12,674 bases of DNA from UBA668 sp966112835 (GTDB lineage Bacteria; Actinomycetota; Acidimicrobiia; Acidimicrobiales; Ilumatobacteraceae). The stretch is taken from the NCBI GenBank assembly GCA_966112835.1, contig CBHWEI010000098.1, forward strand, positions 1 to 12,674. Direction: 5' to 3'. The position numbers were made by a program, and so were the translations under genes. The notes under the pieces were generated by a model. The model searched no databases, had not been told where the DNA came from, and saw only the letters and a program-made list of their open reading frames with translations. Each line of letters starts with the position of its first letter. The stretch's first letter is position 1. Shown one piece after another: positions 7,444 to 12,674 of this stretch.

Positions 7444-8658
7444 GTCGCCGCGGGTCACGTACCAGCCCCACGCTGCGGCCACCAGGCCCGACACCCCGCC
7501 GACCACGAAGCCGGCGCGGGCGCCGAAGCGTTCGCAGATCCAGCCGAGCACCGGGCCACCCACCGGGGTGGTGCCCAGGAACACGATGGCCTGCAGTGCC
7601 AGTACCCGGCCGCGCATGGCCGGGTCGGACCGCACCTGCACGATGGCCGTCGATGCGGTCATGAACAGGATGCTCGTGAACCCGACGCCGAGCGCCAGCG
7701 GGAACGCGCCCCACAGGCCCGGTGAGGCGGCGAACGCCAGCAGCGCCACACCGAAGCCGGCAGCGCTGAACATGACCTGGCGGACCGTGGCCCGTTCGCG
7801 GCGGGCCGAGAAGAGCGCACCCACCAGCGACCCGACGCTGACCACCGAGTAGATGAGCGTGAACGTGCTGTCGGTGCCGCCGAGCGAGCGCTTCACGAAC
7901 AGCGGCATCACCACCGTGAAGTTGAAGGCGAACGTACCGACGATGGCCATCATCACCAGCGGCACCCACAGCTCGGGGATGGACTTGGCGTAGCGCAGGC
8001 CGGCGCGGATCTGGCCCTTCGAACGCTGCGTGGGCACCGGTGGGCGCAGCTCGGCGGGCCGCATGGCACGCAGCCCGGCGAGCACGGCGATGTAGCTGAT
8101 TCCGTCGAGCAGGAAGCACCAGCCGAAGCCGACGGTGGTGATGAGCAGCCCCGCCAGCGCCGGGCCGACGATTCGCGAGCCGGTCATCATGGCGCTGTTC
8201 AGGCTGACCGCGTTCTGCACGTGGTCCTCGGGCACCATCTCCACCACGAACGCGCGGCGGGCCGGGTTGTCGAACGCGGTGGCGAAGCCGCCGGCCAGGG
8301 CGACCGCATACAGCGCGAGGATGGGCGCGTGGTCCATGAAGGCCAGGGCCGAGAGTGCGAACGACTGCACCATGGCGAACGACTGCACGGTCATGAGCAG
8401 TTTGCGCTTGTCGCTGCGGTCGGCCACCAGGCCGGTCCACACGCCGAACAGCAGCACGGGCAGGAACTGGCAGGCGGCCAGGATGCCCACGGCGACGCCG
8501 CTGTCGGTGATCTTCAGCACCAGCAGGCTCTGCGCCACGAGCGTCAGCCAGTTGCCGATCTGCGACACGGCCTGGCCGACGAAGAACAGCCGGAAGTTGC
8601 GCACCTTCAGCGATCGGAAGGTGGCGGATCGGGGTGCGGTGACGGTGGCGGCGGTCAT
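7168..8658 (-). CDS. MFS efflux transporter with an abnormal antisense-derived C-terminal tail
   Basis: This 496-aa open frame encodes a 12-helix major facilitator of the MFS_3 / enterobactin-exporter-like type. The N-terminus reads RSLKVRNFRLFFVGQAVSQIG (residues about 15-35). The loop LVADRSDKRKLL (77-88) fits the family's signature between helices 2 and 3, and DNPARRAFVVEMVPED (130-145) is also typical. Helices run to about residue 402 (GWYVTRGD). Residues 406-496 are not transporter-like: they are acidic, repetitive in V, D and G, and read exactly antisense to the ACT gene in codon-aligned register. The likely explanation is that the original stop near 7440 was lost, or that the gene naturally overlaps its convergent neighbour. 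The ATG overlaps the MarR stop, so the two genes form an operon probably controlled by that repressor. The substrate is unknown; export of a drug-like compound is usual for such pairs. Confidence 0.85.
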   Translation of the reverse strand: MTAATVTAPRSATFRSLKVRNFRLFFVGQAVSQIGNWLTLVAQSLLVLKITDSGVAVGILAACQFLPVLLFGVWTGLVADRSDKRKLLMTVQSFAMVQSFALSALAFMDHAPILALYAVALAGGFATAFDNPARRAFVVEMVPEDHVQNAVSLNSAMMTGSRIVGPALAGLLITTVGFGWCFLLDGISYIAVLAGLRAMRPAELRPPVPTQRSKGQIRAGLRYAKSIPELWVPLVMMAIVGTFAFNFTVVMPLFVKRSLGGTDSTFTLIYSVVSVGSLVGALFSARRERATVRQVMFSAAGFGVALLAFAASPGLWGAFPLALGVGFTSILFMTASTAIVQVRSDPAMRGRVLALQAIVFLGTTPVGGPVLGWICERFGARAGFVVGGVSGLVAAAWGWYVTRGDSVEVGGVAAEGLAQPVHVLAVEDDAVVGGDVDGVDVDAGIGDLAGQVGERTGVVADLDHHDLTLDRVELGVGDGKSVPDGLGVLHQDVQLR

Positions 8659-9113
8659 CGGCCGTCCTCCGACATCTCGACCAGCCGTTCCAGCACGGGC
8701 AGCGCGGCCTCGAGGGTGCGCAACTGTTCCTCGTCGAGCGACGACAGGCGCGCGGCCAGCCATTCGGTGCGCCGGGTGCGGTACAGCTGCAGCTGCTTGG
8801 CGCCCTTGGGGGTGACGGCGACGCGGGTGACGCGGCGGTCGGTGGGGTCGCCGGTGCGGGTGAGCAGGCCGGCGGCCTCGAGCTTCTCGACCACCTTGGT
8901 GATGGTGGGCGGGGCCACCTGTTCGCGGGCGGCCAGCTCGCCGAGCGTGAGCGGACCGTGCAGTTCGACGCTGGACAGCGCCGCCACCACGGTGGGCCCG
9001 AACCCGCTCTGGTCCTGGTAGCGCAGCGACCGGGCCATGCGTGCGACCGACAATCGCAGTCGCCCGGCCAGCGGGGCGATGTCGCCGGCGGGGGAGTGGG
9101 CTTCACGGATCAT
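8655..9113 (-). CDS. MarR-family transcriptional regulator
   Basis: This protein of about 152 aa has the MarR winged-helix layout: N-terminal dimerisation helices, LTLGELAAREQVAPPTITKVV (about 56-76) as the helix-turn-helix, LEAAGLLTRTGDPTDRRVTRVAVTPKG as the wing (about 78-104), and C-terminal dimer helices. DPTDRR is the wing motif usual in this family. MarR proteins repress neighbouring efflux genes and release DNA on binding a small phenolic or drug-like ligand. Here the stop overlaps the MFS start (ATGA), which supports joint regulation. The start may be ATG at 9113 or an in-frame GTG at 9119; neither has a convincing ribosome binding site, although AAGGAA lies further upstream. A perfect inverted repeat about 50 bp upstream is a candidate operator. 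Confidence 0.9.
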   Translation of the reverse strand: MIREAHSPAGDIAPLAGRLRLSVARMARSLRYQDQSGFGPTVVAALSSVELHGPLTLGELAAREQVAPPTITKVVEKLEAAGLLTRTGDPTDRRVTRVAVTPKGAKQLQLYRTRRTEWLAARLSSLDEEQLRTLEAALPVLERLVEMSEDGR

Positions 9114-9161
9114 GTGCACCAGTGTGCCACCATTTCCTTCGCCTCACTAACTATTTCTTCC

Positions 9162-9173
9162 GAACTCAAGTTC
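9162..9173. promoter_or_regulatory. Inverted repeat, candidate MarR operator
   Basis: GAACT-CA-AGTTC is a perfect 5+5 inverted repeat with a 2-bp centre. It lies in the 173-bp divergent region between marR and the secreted-protein gene, in the most AT-rich part, where a promoter would be expected. Size and position suit a MarR-type dimer site, but no binding evidence exists here and the sequence also falls upstream of the + strand gene. Confidence 0.4.
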
Positions 9174-9274
9174 TGCGTGACGGGGTGACGGCGGGCTCGA
9201 GTCGATAGGTTGCGCCACATCGGCCCTTCGGCCCCGGTCGGACCTCGGTCCCTGTGCTCGCTCCGCGTCCCTCC

Positions 9275-9280
9275 GGAGGT
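9275..9280 (+). promoter_or_regulatory. Ribosome binding site of the secreted EXORDIUM-like protein
   Basis: GGAGGT ends 6 nt before the ATG at 9287. It sets the start there rather than at an in-frame GTG at 9254, and gives a proper signal peptide. Confidence 0.75.
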
Positions 9281-9286
9281 CCGTCC

Positions 9287-10204
9287 ATGCCGTCCACCCC
9301 TTTCCGGCCGTCGTTCCCGGCCACCCGCCGTCTGCTCGTCGCCGGTCTGCTCGCCGTCGCCTCGCTGGCCGGCGTCGTCGCCCAGCCCGCCGCGGCCACG
9401 TTCCGTCTGCCCACCCACCCCATGCCCACCCGTCCGCGTGCCGGAGCGCCGCACCGCGCCGCCACCGACCCGATCACGTTCCACGGCGGCGCGGTGATGA
9501 CCGGGCCGGTGCGCGTGCACGTCATCTGGTACGGCGGCTGGACACCCACGTCGAAGCGGCGGCGCATCGTCGTCGACTTCCTGCAGCACCTGGCCTCGCC
9601 GTACTGGAACATCAACCGCACGTATCCCTCGAAAGCCGGCAAGCTGGTCACGGCGACGCCGCTGCTGGGGGTACAGGTCGACGATGCCGGCTCGATGGGC
9701 ACGTCGCAGCTCACCGACGAGGAGATCCAGCGCATCGTCGAGCGGGCGGTCGTCGACCGGTCGCTGCCGCGCGACCCGAACGGCATCTACCTGGTGCTCA
9801 CGGCGGCGTCGGTCACCAAGGTGGGGTTCCTCACCGAGTACTGCGGATGGCACTCGTACGCGCACATCGGCGGGTCACTGCTGAAGTTCGCGTTCATCGG
9901 CGACCCCACCGGGCCGCGCCTCGGCGGCTGCGGCATGCGTACGGGCACGCCGAACGGCGACGCCGGCGCCGACAGCATGGTGAGCACCATTGTCCACGAG
10001 CTGTCCGAAACGGTCACCGACCCCACGTTCCGCGGCTGGCGCACCGATCGCGGCGAGGAGAACGCCGACCGCTGCGCGTTCGTGTACGGCGCCACCTACC
10101 GGGTGCCGCGCGGCACGGCCAACGTGCGCCTGGGCAGCCGTCACTACCTGTTGCAGACCAACTGGGTGAACAGCGCCACCCCGCATTGCGGCCTGACGCC
10201 CTGA
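9287..10204 (+). CDS. Secreted EXORDIUM / phosphate-induced protein 1-like protein with HELSE motif
   Basis: This 305-aa protein begins with a signal peptide: basic residues at 8-15, a hydrophobic core at 16-32, and probable cleavage after PAAA at about residue 37. It should be exported. The body resembles the phosphate-induced protein 1 / EXORDIUM family: GPVRVHVIWYGGW (73-85), YWNINRTY (106-113), GIYLVLTAASV (166-176), a CGWHSY segment (186-191) and TPNGDAGADSM (221-231). Bacterial-type features are HELSETVTDP (237-246) followed by GEENADRC (256-263), arranged like a metal site. Four cysteines (186, 215, 263, 301) could form two disulfides in the exported protein. Plant EXORDIUM proteins act in the cell wall in growth responses; the bacterial function is unknown. 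It is transcribed divergently from marR and might share its control. Family assignment is by eye and moderately sure. Confidence 0.7.
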   Translation: MPSTPFRPSFPATRRLLVAGLLAVASLAGVVAQPAAATFRLPTHPMPTRPRAGAPHRAATDPITFHGGAVMTGPVRVHVIWYGGWTPTSKRRRIVVDFLQHLASPYWNINRTYPSKAGKLVTATPLLGVQVDDAGSMGTSQLTDEEIQRIVERAVVDRSLPRDPNGIYLVLTAASVTKVGFLTEYCGWHSYAHIGGSLLKFAFIGDPTGPRLGGCGMRTGTPNGDAGADSMVSTIVHELSETVTDPTFRGWRTDRGEENADRCAFVYGATYRVPRGTANVRLGSRHYLLQTNWVNSATPHCGLTP

Positions 10205-10210
10205 CTCGCC

Positions 10211-10222
10211 CTGACCGGTCAG
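10211..10222. repeat. Perfect 12-bp palindrome CTGACCGGTCAG
   Basis: This perfect palindrome begins 7 bp after the stop of the secreted-protein gene and directly adjoins the 13-bp repeat at 10223. With no loop, a hairpin terminator is less likely than a protein-binding site. CCTGAC also occurs at 10192 and 10200, giving three closely spaced copies with the left arm at 10210. Confidence 0.4.
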
Positions 10223-10235
10223 ACGTTGAAGCGGA
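10223..10235. repeat. 13-bp direct repeat, left copy (candidate att-like core)
   Basis: ACGTTGAAGCGGA recurs exactly at 12620-12632 in the same orientation. This copy lies between the secreted-protein gene and the toxin-antitoxin operon, where chromosome-like genes give way to accessory ones. A 13-bp match alone is expected by chance about once in a window of this length, so only the position makes it notable. Confidence 0.3.
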
Positions 10236-10320
10236 CGACAAGAGTCGCTCGATTCATACCCGCTGACCAGGCCAGCAGCCGTTCACGCGCGTGCTCGAGT
10301 TCGCAGGAAGTCCGCAGCCT

Positions 10321-10340
10321 GCCGAAGCGCGCCCTTCGGC
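10321..10340 (-). terminator. Hairpin after the three-gene toxin-antitoxin operon
   Basis: GCCGAAG and CTTCGGC form a perfect 7-bp stem around a 6-nt loop. The hairpin lies 2 nt beyond the stop of the last gene of the - strand operon. There is no T-run after it, so it would be an atypical terminator or an mRNA 3' end stabiliser. Confidence 0.4.
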
Positions 10341-10342
10341 GA

Positions 10343-10936
10343 TCAACGTTGTCGCTTGCCGCGCCACCGTGAGTAGCGACCCGCTCGTACCTCGACATTG
10401 TCCGGCACGCTGCCTCGAACGTCGCTGAGGCTGCTCGACTCCGTTCCCTCGGGCTCCCAGACAGTGACGCGCTGAGGGTTCTCGCGGACCCGTTGTCGGA
10501 GCACCTCGGCTGCCTCGTCGATCGCGGCAGTGTCGCCGCCCAGGAAGTCGGGAGCGACAACCCGCAGAAGTTCAGCCCACTTAGCGAGCTGTCCGTCGAG
10601 TTCGGCGTCCTTGAGCCCGCCTGCTGGTAGTTGCTCGACAAGATCTGGCCTTCGAGCTTCGATCACGGTTTCGAGAAGCGTCCAGTTGACAGTCTCGTCG
10701 GTGATCCAGATCGGGTATGGCGGAACCTCGTTGTCGACGAGGCGGATGAGATTCACTTCCGCTCGGGCGAACTCGACACTGCGGGCGACCTTGACCGCGA
10801 CCCCGGGCGCTTGACACAGGACGGCGCGTTCCCACTGCGTTGGTTCCTCGGCGGTGCCGATCTGGAATCCGTGTGCCGCGAGGAACCCGAAGTGTCGCTC
10901 TACAGCCGAAGTCCAACGGTCAAGATTGCCTACCAT
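10343..10936 (-). CDS. Unrecognised 197-aa protein, third gene of a toxin-antitoxin operon
   Basis: I do not recognise this protein. It is soluble, with no signal peptide or membrane segment. The N-terminal half (about 1-110) looks like one mixed alpha/beta domain, with LDRWTSAVERHFGFLAAHGF as a first helix and VAVKVARSVEFARAEVNLIRLVD (46-68) as strand-helix. The middle is helical and acidic (about 105-155). The C-terminus is a polar, basic tail ending RYSRWRGKRQR. The pattern of aromatic start, GF, then conserved strand-helix recalls small uncharacterised immunity-like proteins, but this is only an impression. The ATG is 5 bp after the antitoxin stop, so it is very likely co-transcribed and may act with the toxin-antitoxin pair. 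It shows no similarity by eye to SecB-like chaperones, the known third component of some HigBA systems. Confidence 0.65.
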   Translation of the reverse strand: MVGNLDRWTSAVERHFGFLAAHGFQIGTAEEPTQWERAVLCQAPGVAVKVARSVEFARAEVNLIRLVDNEVPPYPIWITDETVNWTLLETVIEARRPDLVEQLPAGGLKDAELDGQLAKWAELLRVVAPDFLGGDTAAIDEAAEVLRQRVRENPQRVTVWEPEGTESSSLSDVRGSVPDNVEVRAGRYSRWRGKRQR

Positions 10937-10941
10937 CGAGG

Positions 10942-11247
10942 TCAGCTCGCGGCGGAAAGCTCGACAGTGACCTTGAGATCGAGCGCGGCGGCCACCTTCT
11001 GGAGCGTCGTCAGGGTCGCACCGACGCCACCCGCCTCGAGGCGGGCGACGGCAGCCTGGCTGGTGCCCATCCGCGCGGCGAGCTCGCGCTGGCTCAGGCC
11101 GGCGGCCTCGCGGGCGTCTCGGACCTTCTCGCCGACGTCGAGGGCGAGGCGGGTTGCCTCGTACGTCGCGTCGAACACTGCGCGCTCGTCGGCGCTCATC
11201 GCTGCGAGGCGGCTCTTCTTCAGTTCATCGATCGTCGTACGGGCCAT
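10942..11247 (-). CDS. XRE-family antitoxin (HigA type)
   Basis: This 101-aa protein carries a Cro/C1-type helix-turn-helix at about residues 37-95: VGEKVRDAREAAGLSQRELA, then ARMGTSQAAVARLEAG, then LTTLQKVAAALDLKVTVEL. A helical N-terminal arm (MARTTIDELKKSRLAAMSADERAVFDATYEA) precedes it and is the likely toxin-binding part. In HigBA-type modules this protein neutralises the toxin and represses its own operon. The start is the ATG at 11245-11247, which shares one base with the toxin stop (TGATG), so translation is coupled. The frame is open further upstream only as shadow of the toxin gene. The toxin-first gene order is the one typical of higBA. Helix-turn-helix identity is firm; pairing with the adjacent toxin is a strong inference. 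Confidence 0.88.
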   Translation of the reverse strand: MARTTIDELKKSRLAAMSADERAVFDATYEATRLALDVGEKVRDAREAAGLSQRELAARMGTSQAAVARLEAGGVGATLTTLQKVAAALDLKVTVELSAAS

Positions 11248-11588
11248 CAGTCGTCCTCCTCGGCGGTGTGTCCTTCGGTGATGCATCGGGTCATTGCCCA
11301 GCGCGCTCGCTGCACCTCGGCGCGCTCGTTCTGTCGTTGCTTGTGGAACACCGTCAGCAGCACGATGCGTCGGCCGGTGGCGAAGAAGTAGGTGATCCGC
11401 CACGCCACCCTGAGCACGTCGAATCGAAGCTCGAACATTCCGTCACCGAGCGCCCGGGACGCTGGCATTCTCAGGAGGTTGCCTCGCTCCGCCAGCCGTT
11501 CGATGTGAGGGAGCACGACGGCGAAGTCGTGTGGCGACAGATCGCCCATCCACCGCTCCACCTCCGGCTCCAGCTCGACGAACCACAT
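11247..11588 (-). CDS. RelE/HigB-type (phage Gp49-like) toxin
   Basis: This 113-aa protein fits the Gp49-like / HigB branch of the RelE toxin superfamily, ribosome-dependent mRNA interferases that stop translation. Visible family features are: VELEPEVERWMGDLSPHDFA at the N-terminus; RALGDGMFELRFD (45-57), the central strand motif with basic and acidic residues; RITYFF (64-69); and RRIVLLTVFHKQRQNERAEVQRA (73-95), the final strand with basic active-site-type residues and the last helix. Length matches the family. The C-terminal tail ends in EEDD. It is the first gene of a three-gene - strand operon and overlaps the antitoxin by one base. No ribosome binding site precedes the ATG, which lies close to a putative -10 box, suggesting a leaderless mRNA. 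Confidence 0.85.
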   Translation of the reverse strand: MWFVELEPEVERWMGDLSPHDFAVVLPHIERLAERGNLLRMPASRALGDGMFELRFDVLRVAWRITYFFATGRRIVLLTVFHKQRQNERAEVQRARWAMTRCITEGHTAEEDD

Positions 11589-11590
11589 GA

Positions 11591-11607
11591 CATCAAAGAT
11601 GATATCA
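11591..11607 (-). promoter_or_regulatory. Putative toxin-antitoxin promoter and operator
   Basis: On the - strand a TATCAT box (11599-11604), one base from the consensus -10, lies 10 nt before the toxin ATG. It is embedded in two inverted repeats, CATC-AAA-GATG (11591-11601) and TGATATCA (11600-11607), in an AT-rich patch that stands out from its surroundings. This suits antitoxin autoregulation. No clear -35 box is visible. Confidence 0.45.
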
Positions 11608-11672
11608 CGCTGGTCGGTCGATTGGGGCGACTGACGTGGTGATCCGCGGTCGAATCACTTGCACCGGATCCG

Positions 11673-11704
11673 AATCATCGGACCTAGGGTCGGCCCCGAT
11701 GATT
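11673..11704. promoter_or_regulatory. 9-bp inverted repeat upstream of the HEPN-like gene
   Basis: AATCATCGG (11673-11681) and CCGATGATT (11696-11704) are perfect inverted repeats separated by 14 nt. They lie 24 bp before the GTG start at 11728. CGAATCA also occurs twice, 20 bp apart (11651 and 11671). These could be operator half-sites or a hairpin in the leader mRNA. The region is the 139-bp space shared with the divergent toxin promoter. Confidence 0.4.
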
Positions 11705-11727
11705 GACCGTCGAGAGGTCCGAGGTTC

Positions 11728-12396
11728 GTGACAGCGCCACCGGCCGAGAAGGCTGCGGTCCGAGCGAGCTGGGCGGCGCGACTCGGGCGCGTCGACTCAC
11801 ACCTGACGCAGGCGTACGTCCATCGCGACATCTGGCAGGCGGTGCGCGACGAGATCGTCCGAGTCAACCCGAGTGCAGACGGTGGATTTCTGGCGAGCTA
11901 CACGCAGGTCTACGCCGAGGCGCTGATGACTACCATCCGCCGCATCGCGGACAAGGATCCCGCGACGGACTCGCTCTGGGCAACATGGGAGAAGGTTCGG
12001 CGGAACCCAGGCTTCGCCTCCCGGCAGGAGTACATCGACCTCGCCGTTGCCCACTTCGGCACCGCTGAGGCTGCGATCGTCACTCAGCAGTCCGACCATC
12101 ACTTCACCGAGTCGTTCGGCGCTGGTGCTCACGTCGACCCTCTGCGCATTGCCGAGTATCAGCAGCGACTTCGCGACGACGCCGACATCGTGAACAGGTT
12201 CGTCGACCGTCGCATCGCCCACCTCGATCCCAAGACGGTCGGAAGCCTCGATCTGGCGGAGATCCACTCAGCGCTCGATCGCGTCGCGGCTAACGCCAAC
12301 GATCTTCATCGACTGCTCGACCGAACGATGGTCGCCCACAACCTGGTCGCGGTGCCTCCCGGTTGGCGAGCATCCCTGCGATCCCTCTTCAGCTGA
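11728..12396 (+). CDS. Putative HEPN/AbiU2-like protein
   Basis: This 222-aa protein is predicted soluble and almost wholly helical. It is not a family I can name with certainty. It recalls AbiU2-type HEPN proteins: a helical segment YAEALMTTIRRIADKDPATDSLW (62-84), then VDRRIAHLD (159-167), which resembles the R-rich AH(L/S)D motif of those proteins, and near the end R199-TMVA-H204, which fits the R-x4-H signature of HEPN nucleases. HEPN proteins often cut RNA and act as toxins or in abortive infection. The GTG start follows GAGAGG (11712-11717). It is transcribed divergently from the toxin-antitoxin operon, and its stop is 34 bp from the convergent recombinase stop. Whether it has a separate antitoxin is unclear; none overlaps it. 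Confidence 0.55.
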   Translation: MTAPPAEKAAVRASWAARLGRVDSHLTQAYVHRDIWQAVRDEIVRVNPSADGGFLASYTQVYAEALMTTIRRIADKDPATDSLWATWEKVRRNPGFASRQEYIDLAVAHFGTAEAAIVTQQSDHHFTESFGAGAHVDPLRIAEYQQRLRDDADIVNRFVDRRIAHLDPKTVGSLDLAEIHSALDRVAANANDLHRLLDRTMVAHNLVAVPPGWRASLRSLFS

Positions 12397-12430
12397 GCCG
12401 TGCCAGGGGCGACTGGCTGAGAACCGCTGG

Positions 12431-12674
12431 TCAGGCCTCGGCACCTCGTTCCTTCGCTGGACGGAACAGGCTTCCGATGGCATCGCGCACCCGGTCTTCC
12501 TCGCCGGGCCAGAGGTGGCCGTAGACGTCGAGGGTGACCTTGGCCGACTTGTGGCCGAGCGAGGCCTGCACCTGCTTCACGCTGCAGCCAGCGTGGATGA
12601 GAGCGCCAAGCCCTGCTACACGTTGAAGCGGAACGTCGGAGCGTGGTCGATCCAGGCCCTCTGACCTGCGACGC
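12431..12674 (-). CDS. Tyrosine recombinase (integrase), C-terminal part, cut by the window edge
   Basis: The last 80 codons of a phage-type site-specific recombinase are present; the gene continues beyond the window. In the fragment, LIHAGCSVKQVQASLGHKSA (25-44) and TLDVYGHLWP (47-56) are clear. H41 is the LGH histidine and Y51 is the catalytic tyrosine that attacks DNA. The tail EEDRVRDAIGSLF is typical of actinobacterial integrases. About 23 residues before H41 the family should have HxLRH. Here the frame reads DVPLQRVAG (13-21): an arginine (R18) sits at the right spacing but the flanking histidines are missing. The protein may therefore be degenerate and inactive, or divergent. The 13-bp repeat falls exactly on these codons. 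Identity is secure; activity is doubtful. Confidence 0.85.
   Translation of the reverse strand, partial: RRRSEGLDRPRSDVPLQRVAGLGALIHAGCSVKQVQASLGHKSAKVTLDVYGHLWPGEEDRVRDAIGSLFRPAKERGAEA
12620..12632. repeat. 13-bp direct repeat, right copy, inside the integrase gene
   Basis: ACGTTGAAGCGGA matches 10223-10235 exactly and in the same orientation. It encodes, on the - strand, the VPLQR stretch (fragment residues 14-18) where the integrase's HxLRH box should be. Confidence 0.3.

Noticed and set aside
9240..9251. GGACC-TC-GGTCC inverted repeat in the leader of the secreted-protein gene.
   Set aside because: Short GC-only repeats of this size are common by chance in this composition.
10219..10641. 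Open frame on the - strand ending RFNV, overlapping the unknown 197-aa gene in another frame.
   Set aside because: Its composition is unlike a protein, and it overlaps a better-supported gene that has operon spacing with the antitoxin.
10343..10936. SecB-like chaperone of a toxin-antitoxin-chaperone system.
   Set aside because: The gene position fits, but the sequence shows no resemblance by eye to SecB-like chaperones such as Rv1957.
10219..12632. The repeat read on the - strand ends in (F)RFNV plus stop at both copies, like the C-terminus of YchF ATPases, suggesting ychF as an integration target.
   Set aside because: The codons before RFNV at either copy do not encode the YchF C-terminal domain, so the likeness is limited to four or five residues.
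12590..12640. Frameshift in the integrase gene explaining the missing HxLRH box.
   Set aside because: The spacing from the arginine to the LGH motif is normal in the uninterrupted frame, and the alternative frames contain a stop and give no better match.
1..12674. CRISPR arrays, tRNA/rRNA genes, insertion sequences.
   Set aside because: No regularly spaced repeats, cloverleaf-like segments or transposase genes were found on either strand.

Overview
The window is very GC-rich DNA with tightly packed genes, many GTG starts and 1-4 nt overlaps. This suggests a free-living high-GC actinobacterium. An Acidimicrobiia-like lineage is possible, but I cannot place it from the sequence alone.

Left part (1-6963, all + strand): a carbohydrate-use operon that begins upstream of the window. 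It holds the end of an AglF-type permease, a complete AglG-type permease, a GH3 beta-glycosidase with an inserted PA14 domain, a GH13 amylosucrase-type enzyme and a GH32 sucrose/fructan hydrolase. Neighbouring genes overlap by 4 nt or are 10-22 bp apart, and none of the three enzymes has a signal peptide. The likely scheme is import of a sucrose-like or other glucoside through an Agl-type ABC importer, followed by cytoplasmic breakdown. Sucrose has two possible fates: glucosyl transfer to alpha-glucan (GH13) or hydrolysis (GH32). The binding protein, ATPase and regulator are not in view.

Middle part (6964-10204): a small tandem-ACT protein on + converges with a MarR-MFS pair on - (MarR and MFS overlap by 4 nt). 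The MFS reading frame has no stop at its expected end and runs 276 nt antisense through the ACT gene. Divergent from MarR is a secreted protein resembling EXORDIUM / phosphate-induced protein 1, with a HELSE motif. A perfect inverted repeat, a candidate MarR operator, lies in the divergent region.

Right part (10205-12674): looks like accessory DNA, by eye less uniformly GC-rich. On the - strand is a three-gene operon: a HigB/Gp49-type toxin, an XRE antitoxin, and an unrecognised 197-aa protein 5 bp behind the antitoxin. Divergent from it is a 222-aa protein with HEPN/AbiU2-like features, preceded by a 9-bp-stem inverted repeat. The window ends inside a tyrosine recombinase gene on the - strand; its C-terminal Tyr motif is clear but the usual HxLRH box is not. 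A 13-bp direct repeat occurs just after the secreted-protein gene and again inside the recombinase, on the codons where the HxLRH box should be. Together this suggests a roughly 2.4-kb toxin-antitoxin/defence-like insert, but a 13-bp match is not significant alone in a window this size.

No tRNA, rRNA, CRISPR array or insertion sequence was seen. No gene-free stretch exceeds about 175 bases.
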